From Corynebacterium crudilactis (GTDB lineage: Bacteria; Actinomycetota; Actinomycetes; Mycobacteriales; Mycobacteriaceae): a stretch of 64,000 nt of DNA. Shown piece by piece: positions 48,098 to 58,953 of this stretch. Position numbers and translations under genes: made by a program. Location of the stretch: assembly GCF_001643015.1 (NCBI RefSeq), contig NZ_CP015622.1, positions 2,803,358 through 2,867,357 on the forward strand, written 5' to 3'. How positions within the stretch are numbered: position 1 is the stretch's first letter; every line of letters starts with the position of its first letter. The notes beneath the pieces are model-generated. The model made no database searches, had not been told where the DNA came from, and saw only the letters and a list, made by a program, of their open reading frames with translations.

Positions 48098-48600
48098 TTC
48101 GTAGCCCTTTCAATCTTATGGACGGCCTCTGCTGTTGCAGCACCCAGTAATGCGCCAGCAAGCACATCAGTTGGGTAATGCACGCCAAGCACCATTCGGG
48201 ATAATGCCATGATAGGAATTCCTAGCAATGGCAGGGGTGACTTGGTGATGTGTGCAAGATAAACCATGGTGGCGGTTGTTGAGGTCGCATGTGAAGAAGG
48301 AAAGCTTAGCTTCGAGGGAGTGCCCACACCAATCCTGATGGCATCATCATGTGGCCGTGCTCGACGGATAATGCGCTTGATGATCACAGATGCTGCGTGA
48401 CTGGCCAAAGCTGCAATGAACAATCCAGACCAAGAACGGCGTCGCTTTTTATCCAATACTGCGCCACTTGCACCAAGTGCCATCCAACCGGCAGCGTGTT
48501 CGCCCACAAGGCTCAAGCTCCGCGCCGTAGGCAAAATACCTGGCGCATCCATAAGTTGACCCTGGATGTTAACCAGAATCTGAACTTCTTTACTGCTCAT
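48094..48600 (-). CDS. PAP2-family phosphatase (probable DPPR phosphatase, Rv3807c-like)
   Basis: 168-residue membrane PAP2 phosphatase, expected to remove the 5-phosphate from decaprenylphosphoryl-phosphoribose. Motifs: KRIIRRARP (the K-x6-R-P site), FPSSHATS with the catalytic His, and SRMVLGVHYPTDVLAG with the final Arg, His and Asp. The ATG at 48600 is chosen because it overlaps the GlfT2 stop by 11 bp and gives the normal length. The start overlaps glfT2 and the end overlaps ubiA by 4 bp, so the three genes are translationally coupled. Confidence 0.9.
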   Translation of the reverse strand: MSSKEVQILVNIQGQLMDAPGILPTARSLSLVGEHAAGWMALGASGAVLDKKRRRSWSGLFIAALASHAASVIIKRIIRRARPHDDAIRIGVGTPSKLSFPSSHATSTTATMVYLAHITKSPLPLLGIPIMALSRMVLGVHYPTDVLAGALLGAATAEAVHKIERATK

Positions 48601-50560
48601 CAAAGACCTTTCCCCAGGCTTCTCGGCTGACAAGCTCAGAATGGGCATTGCGGTAGGTGTGACTGAGCTCGTCGAAACGCTCTGCTACTTGCTTCTGCAG
48701 CGCGCGTGCTTCTTTGCCCAGTTCTTTAGCTTTATCGCGGTCGCGCTTACGATAAACCACGCCACGTCCATCGGCGGTGGTGACAGTTGCACCATCAACT
48801 CGAGACAGGCTAAACCAACGTGCTTCAATCGGTGCGAAGTTCGCCTGTGGAACCTCGTGGTGGGAAGAATCCTCCTTGGACAGTGAGTGCTTCAAGCCCT
48901 TTGCCAGCCACAGCGCCTTTTTCAGAGGAGCGAGACGTCCACCGATGTCCTTAGTTGGCACACCTGGAGTGCCAGTAGCGCTAGGCAACTCAGTAGCGCT
49001 AGGCAACACAACAGCATCTGAGTAAGTTTTACGGATCGCTGCAATGCGTGGCAATGAGGTATCCAGAATAGAGAAGAGCTGATCTGGACCTGCAAGGAAG
49101 TCCTTCATTGCTTCGTTTTGAATTGCCACAGTGGAATATTCCAGGCACAGGAGATGCTTAAACGTAGCCTTCTGCATTGAGCGAACAATGCCATCGGCGT
49201 TTCCTTGGTGATACATTGCTGCAACTACAAGGCGGTTACGCAGGTGGAAATATGCCTGCCAATCAATGGCATCATCTTTGTCAGACCAGGCCATATGCCA
49301 AATCGCAATTCCAGGCCAGGTGGCAGTTGGGAAACCTGCTTTGCGTGCACGCAGGCCGTATTCAGCATCGTCCCACTTAATAAAGAGTGGAAGTGGCTGT
49401 CCAATTTGTTCTGCAACCACGCGTGGGATCATGCACATCCACCAGCCGTTGAAATCAACGTCGATGCGGCGGTGCAGGTCGCGGGAGTTTGGCGCATCTG
49501 GCTTATCGTCAAACTGTCCACGGTCATGCAGTGGGTGTGCGGAGAAATCATGGTCGTAGTGCACATGAGGTGCAGCTGTCCACATGAAATCATGTCCGCC
49601 AACAACTTCACCCATGGTGTGTAGGTGGCTGCGTTCTTGCAGGTTCAGCATCTGTCCACCCACCAGGATGGGTGATTTCGCATAACGCGCAACTTGAAGC
49701 GCACGCAAGACTGAGTCTGGTTCGATAGCGATATCATCATCCATATAAAGGATGTATGGGCTCTTTGCAGCACCAGCTGCGCCATTTCCATCGACACCAC
49801 CGAGTGCTTCAAACATGATGCGTGAATAGCCGCCGGATCCACCAAGGTTGCCTTGACGGAACTCGAAGAAGCGGTCACCAAAATGCTCTACTGCAGCCTT
49901 GTAACCAGGCTCATCAGCAGGGTGCTTATTGCCCTGATCAGGCATGATCAAGGTATCAATGACAGCATCAACTGCTGGGTCAGAAGCAAGTGCTTCCAAC
50001 GCAGCAACGGCATCTGCAGGACGGTTAAAGGTTGGGATGCCAACTGTCGCGCGCGCTTCAAATGGCCCCACTTCAGTGCCATCTGGCATGATCTGGGCCT
50101 TTGGTGCACATGGTGCGTACCAGCCTGCTTCTTCGACAGTTGCTTCGGTTTCAGCGGTGAGGTCGAACCAGATCCAGCCACCGTCTTCGAATGGTGCCAG
50201 TGAGACTTCAAATTCAATGAAGTCATCTTTCACAACGGAACCGGTAATTCCGATACGTGCACCGTCGATCTTGGATCGGTACAGGTCCACGCGGGCTTCA
50301 CCGGAAACCTTCAATTTCAAAACAACTGAATCTAGCTGCGACCAGCGTCGCCAGTAGCTTGCAGGAAATGCATTGAAGTAGGTCTGAAAAGACACTTCGG
50401 CGCCTGCGGGGACGGCTACGCTAAAACGATCGTTCCACTCCAGGCGTTCCTTATTGCTTTCAGCTTCCAGCAGGTACAAGGACCTGACATCTGCTGGCTC
50501 GCCGCGCCTCGGCAGGAGCACGCGCTGTAGCTGCTCAACCGCCAGGTTTGTTGCGCTCAT
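48590..50560 (-). CDS. glfT2: Galactofuranosyltransferase GlfT2
   Basis: Polymerises the galactan chain from UDP-galactofuranose with alternating 1->5 and 1->6 links on the inner membrane face. 656 residues from ATG 50560; this start aligns the N terminus with mycobacterial GlfT2 (an LLPRRGEPADVRSLYL block follows). An N-terminal beta domain with FNAFPASYWRRWS precedes the GT-A domain. The metal site YMDDDIAIEPDS is near 271 and WDDAEYGLRARKAGF with the HMAW histidine near 370-410. The C terminus is helical and charged. ATGs at 50581 and 50590 are possible alternative starts. Confidence 0.93.
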   Translation of the reverse strand: MSATNLAVEQLQRVLLPRRGEPADVRSLYLLEAESNKERLEWNDRFSVAVPAGAEVSFQTYFNAFPASYWRRWSQLDSVVLKLKVSGEARVDLYRSKIDGARIGITGSVVKDDFIEFEVSLAPFEDGGWIWFDLTAETEATVEEAGWYAPCAPKAQIMPDGTEVGPFEARATVGIPTFNRPADAVAALEALASDPAVDAVIDTLIMPDQGNKHPADEPGYKAAVEHFGDRFFEFRQGNLGGSGGYSRIMFEALGGVDGNGAAGAAKSPYILYMDDDIAIEPDSVLRALQVARYAKSPILVGGQMLNLQERSHLHTMGEVVGGHDFMWTAAPHVHYDHDFSAHPLHDRGQFDDKPDAPNSRDLHRRIDVDFNGWWMCMIPRVVAEQIGQPLPLFIKWDDAEYGLRARKAGFPTATWPGIAIWHMAWSDKDDAIDWQAYFHLRNRLVVAAMYHQGNADGIVRSMQKATFKHLLCLEYSTVAIQNEAMKDFLAGPDQLFSILDTSLPRIAAIRKTYSDAVVLPSATELPSATGTPGVPTKDIGGRLAPLKKALWLAKGLKHSLSKEDSSHHEVPQANFAPIEARWFSLSRVDGATVTTADGRGVVYRKRDRDKAKELGKEARALQKQVAERFDELSHTYRNAHSELVSREAWGKVFDEQ

Positions 50561-50811
50561 TGACGTATCTTCACCCTTCATTGAACTCACAATTTATCTT
50601 GCTTAAGCGTAGTATCCGGACCCCACATTCACAGAACTTACGCGCCGAAACCCGCCATAGAAGATCCTGGCAATTGCATAAAATGCTCGTTTATCAGCAA
50701 AGTCTTTAAAAGATCTGGCTTATCGACGCCCCTTTCCGTCGATATTGAGATCTGGTTACAATGTCAGTTTTTTATGGAATTCTCCCTAAATCGGCACGTA
50801 TGGTGGCGGGT

Positions 50812-52212
50812 ATGCGACTTCTTTCACTGCCAAAAACCAACAGCGCCATTGCTGGGCTTGCAGCGGGAACCATGCTCTTTCTGACACTTCCGCTTGCTCA
50901 AGCCCAAGACACACTCCAGGACTCTCTGGAAATTACTGTGCTGGACATGGCTGATGAGCTTGCTCCAGAGGATGAAGATTTCTTAGCTACGGAGACTCCA
51001 AAAGTTGATTTCCCCGATGAGGTGTCTGCTGTTCGGTACATCACTTTTGCGGATAACTCCAGCAACCTCAATGATGATCTCGAGCAGTATTTTCGCGCTG
51101 AGCACCCTGAGTGGATTCAATCTAATGCTTTCGCTCCTGGTGAGGTCATTATTGTGGCTGGCTTTGATCCTCATCAAATGGGCGCTTATGCCGGTAATGA
51201 TGTAGCGGCTGCCACTGGAATCGCAGAGCAGGATCGTATCGATGGCATTAATGATTCTATGCGGCCACTCCTGCAGGATGGCCGTGTTGCCCTGGCAATG
51301 CTGGAGGGCGCAAAATCCGTTGCTGATACTTCAGTAGTCAGGGCAGAAGATGACAGCAATGTAGGAGGAATCCTGCTTGTTATTTTTGGTGGAATCGCGG
51401 CCTTGTTTGTAGTAATTGTTGGTTGGGCTGTGGGCCACGAGCGGAAGAAGAAAGCTGAACAAGCTCGGGAACAATTTGATTATGCGCAGCGTCATTATGG
51501 TGAGGTAGCCCAGCAGCTTGATGGTATTAATGTCCGCGCGCATTCTTTAACATCTCCGCTGGCCGATGATGAACTCCGCCGTCAGTGGGAGGACGTTCAT
51601 ACTCAATTCTTGGAAGTAAATGATATTTTTGGCCGTTTAGAAGGACTGAAGTCTTCTGCAGATAATAAGGCCTTCCGCAAAGCTGCTTCTGATATCGAGA
51701 AAGCACATACAGCGGTAACTCATATGGAAATTGCGCAGAAGAATATCGATACTCTCTATGAGATGGAGCATGGTCATGAGAGCACTCGTCGCCGTGAGTT
51801 GAGCAGACTACGTGCAGATATGCAGGAGGCACGCCAAGATATCAACGATAAAGACACAGTGGTCGATGATGTTCTTCGCACGCTCATCGAGCGCACTGAA
51901 ACCATCTTCCCTACTGAGCCCGATTTCATGGATCACTACGCTCGCCTCATCCGTGATTATGCTGTTGCGCTTCGTGGTGTGGAAAAGAACCTCGAGGCAG
52001 TGGAACAGACGACAAACCGCACCGCACCTGCAATTTATGAGGATAATTGGCGCGTAGGAACTGGCTATAACGCATGGGTTCCGTACTACATGATTAGCAC
52101 TTGGCATGCTGCGGATGTCAGTGCAGCTTCTTCGGCTGCGTCTTCTTCCACTTCTTCTAACACCACATTCAGCAGTGGTTTCAGCGGTGCCGGAGGTAGT
52201 TCCAGCTGGTAA
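50812..52212 (+). CDS. DUF5129-type secreted membrane protein
   Basis: 466 residues from ATG 50812, with in-frame starts also at 50800 and 50761. The signal peptide has a basic n-region (MRLLSLPKTN), a hydrophobic core and an AQAQD cleavage site. The external domain (about 35-180) looks TPM-like. One transmembrane helix (VGGILLVIFGGIAALFVVIV, about residues 184-203) precedes a charged, coiled-coil-rich cytoplasmic region. The C terminus is Ser/Ala-rich and ends in SGFSGAGGSSSW, the low-complexity tail often seen with TPM proteins. The function is unknown. It overlaps the convergent PAP2 gene by 32 bp. Confidence 0.8.
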   Translation: MRLLSLPKTNSAIAGLAAGTMLFLTLPLAQAQDTLQDSLEITVLDMADELAPEDEDFLATETPKVDFPDEVSAVRYITFADNSSNLNDDLEQYFRAEHPEWIQSNAFAPGEVIIVAGFDPHQMGAYAGNDVAAATGIAEQDRIDGINDSMRPLLQDGRVALAMLEGAKSVADTSVVRAEDDSNVGGILLVIFGGIAALFVVIVGWAVGHERKKKAEQAREQFDYAQRHYGEVAQQLDGINVRAHSLTSPLADDELRRQWEDVHTQFLEVNDIFGRLEGLKSSADNKAFRKAASDIEKAHTAVTHMEIAQKNIDTLYEMEHGHESTRRRELSRLRADMQEARQDINDKDTVVDDVLRTLIERTETIFPTEPDFMDHYARLIRDYAVALRGVEKNLEAVEQTTNRTAPAIYEDNWRVGTGYNAWVPYYMISTWHAADVSAASSAASSSTSSNTTFSSGFSGAGGSSSW

Positions 52213-52660
52213 ACACAGTTACTGAGATAAGTGCACCGATGGCCCAGCCTGCCACTACATCGCTAGGCCAATGCACTCCGATATATAGCCTGGACAGCCC
52301 AACAAACAAAGCAATAACCCACAGCACAATCTTCCACCAGCGCGAGAGGAAGTAGCCTAAGGCCACTGCACAGGCTGCAGCGCCAACAGCATGTCCTGAG
52401 GGGAAAGAGAAATTGGTCTCTTGGACTAAATGCTGTGTTGCACTTGGCCTAGGGCGTTCAAATACCTTTTTAAGAATGTGGCTAGTGAGGTTGGCAAGGC
52501 CTACAGCTACGGGAGCTGTGAGGTTTTTCCGCACAATGCCCCAGATCAATGCATAAACAAACATCAAAGTCGGACCTGTCAGCTGTGTAAACAGAATGAT
52601 GGATGGACTCAGCCATGCGACGCGCAGGCTAATAAATGCATCAAGAATTTGCTGATCCAT
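52181..52660 (-). CDS. PAP2-family membrane phosphatase
   Basis: 159 residues with five to six helices. All three PAP2 motifs are present: KKVFERPRP, the FPSGHAVG catalytic His motif, and SRLYIGVHWPSDVVAG. It should dephosphorylate a lipid pyrophosphate or lipid phosphate such as undecaprenyl/decaprenyl pyrophosphate; the substrate is not known. Its gene follows the next upstream minus-strand gene after 9 bp and its 3' end overlaps the DUF5129 gene by 32 bp. Confidence 0.88.
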   Translation of the reverse strand: MDQQILDAFISLRVAWLSPSIILFTQLTGPTLMFVYALIWGIVRKNLTAPVAVGLANLTSHILKKVFERPRPSATQHLVQETNFSFPSGHAVGAAACAVALGYFLSRWWKIVLWVIALFVGLSRLYIGVHWPSDVVAGWAIGALISVTVFTSWNYLRHR

Positions 52661-52669
52661 ACCTACGCC

Positions 52670-53272
52670 CTAGGTAAGGATGAAGAGATAACACAGCACT
52701 GTGGCGACAGCACCGGATACGGCACCTGCACAGATTTCAGGCAAGGTGTGGTGTTTAATACGCATCCTGGCCCATGCGGTCACTGGGGTGAAGAACAGCC
52801 CGACAAACCACCAGGCAGAGATCGTCAATCCCAAAAATGTCACGAGACAAACCCACAAGCCGACATGAACCGATGCTTTGATTTTCACCGTAACTGCAGC
52901 AAATAATGCCAAGAAAACCAATGCCGAAAAAACACCAGCCCAAATTATCTGTGGGGTCTCAAGAGTTCTTAACACAAGCAGCAAGGCAATAACGCAGATA
53001 ATAATCCCTGCGAATACTATGCCGCGTTGAGAACGCGTGGTGACATGGTGGTTACCTACTCGACCGAGCTTCATGAGCCCCAAAATCAACATCATCGGGA
53101 CTACGCCAGTTCCTAGGGCTGCCACGATTCCAGGTTGCCAAGCATTTATGGTGCCACCCAAAATTAGGAAAAATACGATATTGAGTATCCACGGGGCACA
53201 GAGCTCGCTGATGATACGCGCAAACATTTCGCTTCGATTTTTGTAATTCACTTCAGTTGACACGGTGTCCAA
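52670..53272 (-). CDS. Six-helix membrane protein, PAP2-related without the catalytic motifs
   Basis: 200 residues with about six hydrophobic segments. The only PAP2-like trace is the C-terminal ARMRIKHHTLPEICAGAVSG, which resembles the motif 3 region of phosphatases; the PSGH and K-x6-RP motifs are absent. It is therefore either a degenerate PAP2 protein or a related lipid-binding membrane protein. It precedes the active-looking PAP2 gene by 9 bp and should be co-transcribed with it. Confidence 0.78.
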   Translation of the reverse strand: MDTVSTEVNYKNRSEMFARIISELCAPWILNIVFFLILGGTINAWQPGIVAALGTGVVPMMLILGLMKLGRVGNHHVTTRSQRGIVFAGIIICVIALLLVLRTLETPQIIWAGVFSALVFLALFAAVTVKIKASVHVGLWVCLVTFLGLTISAWWFVGLFFTPVTAWARMRIKHHTLPEICAGAVSGAVATVLCYLFILT

Positions 53273-53496
53273 CCCTAGCCTGTTGATTTTTGCCGCTTTG
53301 CAGACTGTGGTTCAACCACACGCTCCATTTCGAGGGGGTAGCTATCTGCTGTTAGGTTTTGTCAATTTTATTCAGTAATCCTCGGGTTAAGTAACCTCAC
53401 GACAGTTTGCAAGAATCGCAAATGGGGGCAATTGAAATGCTTCACATCACTAAATTAGGTACAAAGTGAATTAGAACACTTTTCAAGGAGGATGCT

Positions 53497-55287
53497 TTGC
53501 CCGAACAAGATTTAACCATTTTGGCCAACAGCTGGCTCCAGGCTTTCGAAAAGGCCACAGCCAGTTCCACCGCCGATGATGCCGCCAAGGCTGTAGTAGA
53601 GCTTTTTGAAGAGGACAGCTACTGGCGAGACCTATTGGGTTTCACATGGACTCTCACCACTGCCGAAGGTCCTGAGCAAATAGCTAACATGATCCGAAGC
53701 ACATGGCCTTCGAGCACCTTATGCAATGTCACCCTCAAGGACGAACCTGTCGATGAGGGAAATGGTGTTACTCGAGTTCAGTTCTCCTGCGAATCAGCAG
53801 ACTTCACGTGCACAGGCATTGTTCGTCTCCGCAACGGCAAAGCATGGACCCTTCTCACTTCCGCTCGAGAGCTGTTGGCACACCCAGAGCCAAAAGGTCG
53901 CAAACGTGAAATAGGCGTTGAACATGGCAACTCAGGCGATACCCGCAACTGGACTGATCACAAAAATGAACGCCAAGCCTCATTGGGTGTTACCGAACAA
54001 CCTTATGTGTTGATTGTCGGTGGCGGTCAAGGTGGCATTGCACTTGGTGCCAGACTCAAACGCCTCGGAGTTCCTGCGCTGATCATCGACAAAGCTTCCC
54101 GCCCTGGCGACCAATGGCGCAGCCGATACCATTCCCTTTGCCTTCACGATCCAGTCTGGTACGACCACCTGCCCTACGTTCCGTTCCCGGATCATTGGCC
54201 CGTATTTACACCCAAGGATAAGATGGGCGACTGGCTTGAGCATTACGTCGGCATCATGGATCTAGATTATTGGACCAATACCGAATGCATACAGGCCTCC
54301 TACAATAAAGACACCAAGCAATGGGACGTCTCGCTTAACCGCGATGACACGCAAACCACCATTCACCCCACCCAGCTAGTCATAGCAACCGGCATGTCCG
54401 GCAGCCCGAATCGCCCTACTCTACCTGGTCAAGATAATTTTAAGGGTGAAATCCGACACTCTTCAGAGCATCCTGGTGGCGATGTAGATCGTGGCAAGAA
54501 TGTTGTAGTCCTGGGTGCCAATAACTCAGCGCATGATATTTGCGCTGATCTTTATTCAAATGGCGCCAGCCCAGTAATGATCCAGCGTTCTTCAACACAT
54601 ATCGTGCGTTCCGAATCCTTGATGCGAGAAGTTTTTGGGCCACTGTATTCAGAAGATGCCCTCGAAGCTGGGATTGATACAGATACCGCAGATCTCTTGT
54701 TCGCCTCGTGGCCGTACAAAGTGTTGCCAGGTGTCCAGAAACAGGCCTTCGATAAGATCCGTGAAGATGATAAGGAATTCTACGACAAGCTTGAAGATGC
54801 GGGATTCCTTCTCGACTTCGGCGACGATGATTCCGGCCTTTTCCTCAAGTACCTCCGCCGAGGTTCCGGTTATTACATTGATGTCGGTGCATCTGGACTG
54901 GTGGCAGATGGAAAAATTCCGGTGCGTTCCAACGTCCATATCGAAGATGTCCGCGAAAACTCCGTGGTCCTTTCAGATGGCTCCGAGCTTCCCGCTGATG
55001 TGATCGTATTGGCCACCGGCTACGGAAACATGAACAACTGGGTAGCTCAGTTGGTGGACCAGGAAACAGCTGACAAGGTTGGCCCGTGTTGGGGACTGGG
55101 TTCAGAAACCACCAAGGATCCCGGCCCGTGGGAAGGTGAACTCCGTAATATGTGGAAACCAACCAGTGTGGATGCCTTGTGGTTCCATGGTGGCAACTTA
55201 CACCAGTCACGCCACTACTCACGCTATTTGTCCATGCAGCTCAAAGCTCGATATGAGGGGATGGATACCCCGGTATATAGCAAATAG
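53497..55287 (+). CDS. Flavin-containing monooxygenase with N-terminal SnoaL-like domain
   Basis: 596 residues. The N-terminal ~140 residues look like an NTF2/SnoaL-like alpha+beta domain. The oxidoreductase follows, with the FAD-binding GGGQGGIALGARL near 173-185, the FMO-type loop GDQWRSRYHSLCLHDPVWYD, a second Rossmann motif VVVLGANNSAHDICADL and the VLATGYGNM motif near the end. It probably oxygenates a small substrate using NADPH and FAD. It starts with TTG: AAGGAGG (53485-53491) ends 5 nt upstream, while the nearby ATG at 53492 reads only seven codons. No obvious operon partner. Confidence 0.92.
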   Translation: MPEQDLTILANSWLQAFEKATASSTADDAAKAVVELFEEDSYWRDLLGFTWTLTTAEGPEQIANMIRSTWPSSTLCNVTLKDEPVDEGNGVTRVQFSCESADFTCTGIVRLRNGKAWTLLTSARELLAHPEPKGRKREIGVEHGNSGDTRNWTDHKNERQASLGVTEQPYVLIVGGGQGGIALGARLKRLGVPALIIDKASRPGDQWRSRYHSLCLHDPVWYDHLPYVPFPDHWPVFTPKDKMGDWLEHYVGIMDLDYWTNTECIQASYNKDTKQWDVSLNRDDTQTTIHPTQLVIATGMSGSPNRPTLPGQDNFKGEIRHSSEHPGGDVDRGKNVVVLGANNSAHDICADLYSNGASPVMIQRSSTHIVRSESLMREVFGPLYSEDALEAGIDTDTADLLFASWPYKVLPGVQKQAFDKIREDDKEFYDKLEDAGFLLDFGDDDSGLFLKYLRRGSGYYIDVGASGLVADGKIPVRSNVHIEDVRENSVVLSDGSELPADVIVLATGYGNMNNWVAQLVDQETADKVGPCWGLGSETTKDPGPWEGELRNMWKPTSVDALWFHGGNLHQSRHYSRYLSMQLKARYEGMDTPVYSK

Positions 55288-55295
55288 ATAAAAGC

Positions 55296-55330
55296 GGGGT
55301 AGTCCTTCTCTAACAATGAAGGACTACCCC
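55296..55330. terminator. Bidirectional terminator between the monooxygenase and glf
   Basis: Perfect 13-bp stem GGGGTAGTCCTTC (55296-55308) and GAAGGACTACCCC (55318-55330) with a 9-nt loop. It lies between convergent genes. Confidence 0.92.
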
Positions 55331-55352
55331 ACTACCACAAGACACCAATATT

Positions 55353-56609
<1,257 letters not shown>

Positions 56610-56801
56610 TCATCTGAGTTTCTGCAGTTAGAGCAACATCTAGCTTTTCAGCTATTTTTGTAGTTTTCACAGATACCTAACAACTTCAAACTCACCCCAC
56701 GAAACTTGAGTCACATAGGTACCATTATCCCCAGAAGTGCACTAGGCTTCTCAATTGTTTCATTTAGTCTCAGCCGCACCAATATCATCAGGGAGAAAAT
56801 C

Positions 56802-58940
56802 GTGCAGCAACGACGCCGCATCAGCGAGGCTCGGAGAAAGCCGATGCTCGCTATCATCTTGACCGCCGTACTGGGCACATCAGGCCTCGTGGCCGTCGGC
56901 ACCCAATACCTGAACACACAGAGCGAAGGTATCGGACCTGTCTCCGTACAAAATGAGAGTGTGTCTTTCAGCTCTGGTTCCAACACGCTTGTCGACGATC
57001 CAGCCGTCACCGCGCAGGGAATCAACGACGGTCCTCGTACCGTCAAAGAATTCCAGCGCGACCAGGAATTCTCCAGCTTTGCGCTTACTTGGACTGGCAT
57101 AAAAGATGTCACAGCTTTTGTTCGCGCAGAACAAGCTGACGGCACCTGGTCACAGTGGTACGACATGGAGCCTCTGTCCAATGAAGACAGTGGCACCAAC
57201 GGCACTGAGCTAATTTGGCATGGCCCCACCACCAAGGTTCAGGTATCTACTCTCAACGTGGATATTTTCGGGCAAGGCGAAGCCGTCTCTGGAGCCGATG
57301 AAAGTGGCCAAGAAGTTCCGGCAGCGAATGCACCAGCAGAAGCTCCCGTAGAAGCTCCAGCGGCTCCTGAAGAACTACCTGCGGAAGCCCCAGTAGAGGC
57401 ACCCGCCGAGACCCCAGCGGAAGCTCCAGTAGCAGAACCAGCTGTTGCAGAACCAGTCGCTGATTACTCTGCCAACGATGGCCTTGCTCCGCTTCCATCT
57501 AACTACGGCGATATTCAGCCTGTGGCAAATACTGATGATGGCTTCAACGCTGTCTTTATCGATGGCAATGCTGATGCTGGAGTAGGTATCGACAACGTAG
57601 CTGATACCGATGGCATGCCAAAGGTGATTTCTCGTGCAGGATGGGGCGCAGATGAAAGCTTGCGCTGCTCCCGCCCTACCATTGATGATGGCGTTTCAGC
57701 TATCACGATTCACCACACTGCGGGCTCCAATAATTACACTCAGGCGCAGGCTGCCGGTCAGGTTCGTGGTGCTTACAGCTACCATGCATCTACCCTCGGA
57801 TGGTGCGATATTGGATACCAGTCTTTGGTGGATAAGTTCGGCAATATCTATGAAGGCCGTGCCGGTGGCATGACTAACGCTGTTCAGGGCGCACACGCTG
57901 GTGGTTTCAACCAAAACACATGGGCTATTTCCATGATGGGAGATTACTCTACGGTAACCCCTTCTGATGCCACCCTCAAGTCTGTCGGTGAGCTCGCTGG
58001 TTGGCGTGCAAAGGTAGCTGGATTTGATCCAACTGGTCGCGATACTCATTACTCTGAGGGCACTTCCTACTCAAAGTATTCCTACGGAACTCCCGTAAAT
58101 TTGCCTAATATTTTCGCTCACCGTGATGTTGGCACTACTTCTTGCCCAGGTCCTGCAGGTTATGCGCAGATGGATCGTATCCGTGATATCGCCAAGCAGA
58201 AGTACACTAGCCTGCAAAATGGTGATCTCGGTGGGACTCCAACAACCACTGACCCAACGTCAACAAGCACTACTCCGACAGCCACAAACAAGCCGGAAAC
58301 CCCGGCTGAACCTGATGCACCGGCTGAGCAATCCAGCGAAGAAGATATTCTAGCTACGCTACTTACTGGCGGTTCTTCCAGCGGAACAGACCTACTCAAT
58401 GGCGCGGACACCAACCAGATTCTCACTGGTCTGGGCTCTATCGCAGCAGTGCTTATTGCAGCGTCTCTTGCAGATGGTGGCTTAAACAACATCATCGGCA
58501 ATATTGGGAGCAACAACGGCGTGCCAGTGCTCAACGATATTAAGCTCGATGAGATCATTCCGATTATTGATACCGTGATTAACCTGACTGGCGATAATAA
58601 GTACTCTCAGGGCTGGAACAACCTTAATAACACGATCGGCCCTGTTCTAGGCGCTGCAGTCGGTGGCGAGACCACTGTGAAGTACGCAAGCGATCAAAAC
58701 TCTGAAGTCTCTTTCGTGCCTTTTGAAAATGGCATCATGGTCTCTTCCCCTGAGGCTGGAACTCACGGCCTGTGGGGTGCCATCGGTGATACGTGGGCTC
58801 AGCAAGGCGCAGACCTTGGCCCACTGGGTCTGCCGGTCAGCAATGAATACCAATCAGGAGATCAGCTGCGCGTTGATTTCCAGAACGGCTATATCACGTT
58901 CTCCCCTGCAACTGGCCAGGCTAATATTCACCTGAACTAG
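56802..58940 (+). CDS. Secreted PGRP-type N-acetylmuramoyl-L-alanine amidase with LGFP-like C terminus
   Basis: 712 residues from GTG 56802, which has AGGGAG 6 nt upstream; the frame extends further but without a ribosome binding site. Signal peptide or anchor at about 15-35. An unknown beta domain precedes a long Ala/Pro/Glu-rich linker (about 170-210). The amidase/PGRP domain follows, with zinc ligands in ITIHHTAGS (His304/305), IFAHRD and SCPGP. A Thr/Pro-rich linker and a C-terminal region with LGPLGLPVSNEYQSGD, an LGFP-like repeat, complete it. It should cleave the glycan-peptide bond of peptidoglycan. It resembles mycobacterial Rv3811. Confidence 0.9.
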   Translation: MQQRRRISEARRKPMLAIILTAVLGTSGLVAVGTQYLNTQSEGIGPVSVQNESVSFSSGSNTLVDDPAVTAQGINDGPRTVKEFQRDQEFSSFALTWTGIKDVTAFVRAEQADGTWSQWYDMEPLSNEDSGTNGTELIWHGPTTKVQVSTLNVDIFGQGEAVSGADESGQEVPAANAPAEAPVEAPAAPEELPAEAPVEAPAETPAEAPVAEPAVAEPVADYSANDGLAPLPSNYGDIQPVANTDDGFNAVFIDGNADAGVGIDNVADTDGMPKVISRAGWGADESLRCSRPTIDDGVSAITIHHTAGSNNYTQAQAAGQVRGAYSYHASTLGWCDIGYQSLVDKFGNIYEGRAGGMTNAVQGAHAGGFNQNTWAISMMGDYSTVTPSDATLKSVGELAGWRAKVAGFDPTGRDTHYSEGTSYSKYSYGTPVNLPNIFAHRDVGTTSCPGPAGYAQMDRIRDIAKQKYTSLQNGDLGGTPTTTDPTSTSTTPTATNKPETPAEPDAPAEQSSEEDILATLLTGGSSSGTDLLNGADTNQILTGLGSIAAVLIAASLADGGLNNIIGNIGSNNGVPVLNDIKLDEIIPIIDTVINLTGDNKYSQGWNNLNNTIGPVLGAAVGGETTVKYASDQNSEVSFVPFENGIMVSSPEAGTHGLWGAIGDTWAQQGADLGPLGLPVSNEYQSGDQLRVDFQNGYITFSPATGQANIHLN

Positions 58941-58953
58941 TCGCAAAATAGCT

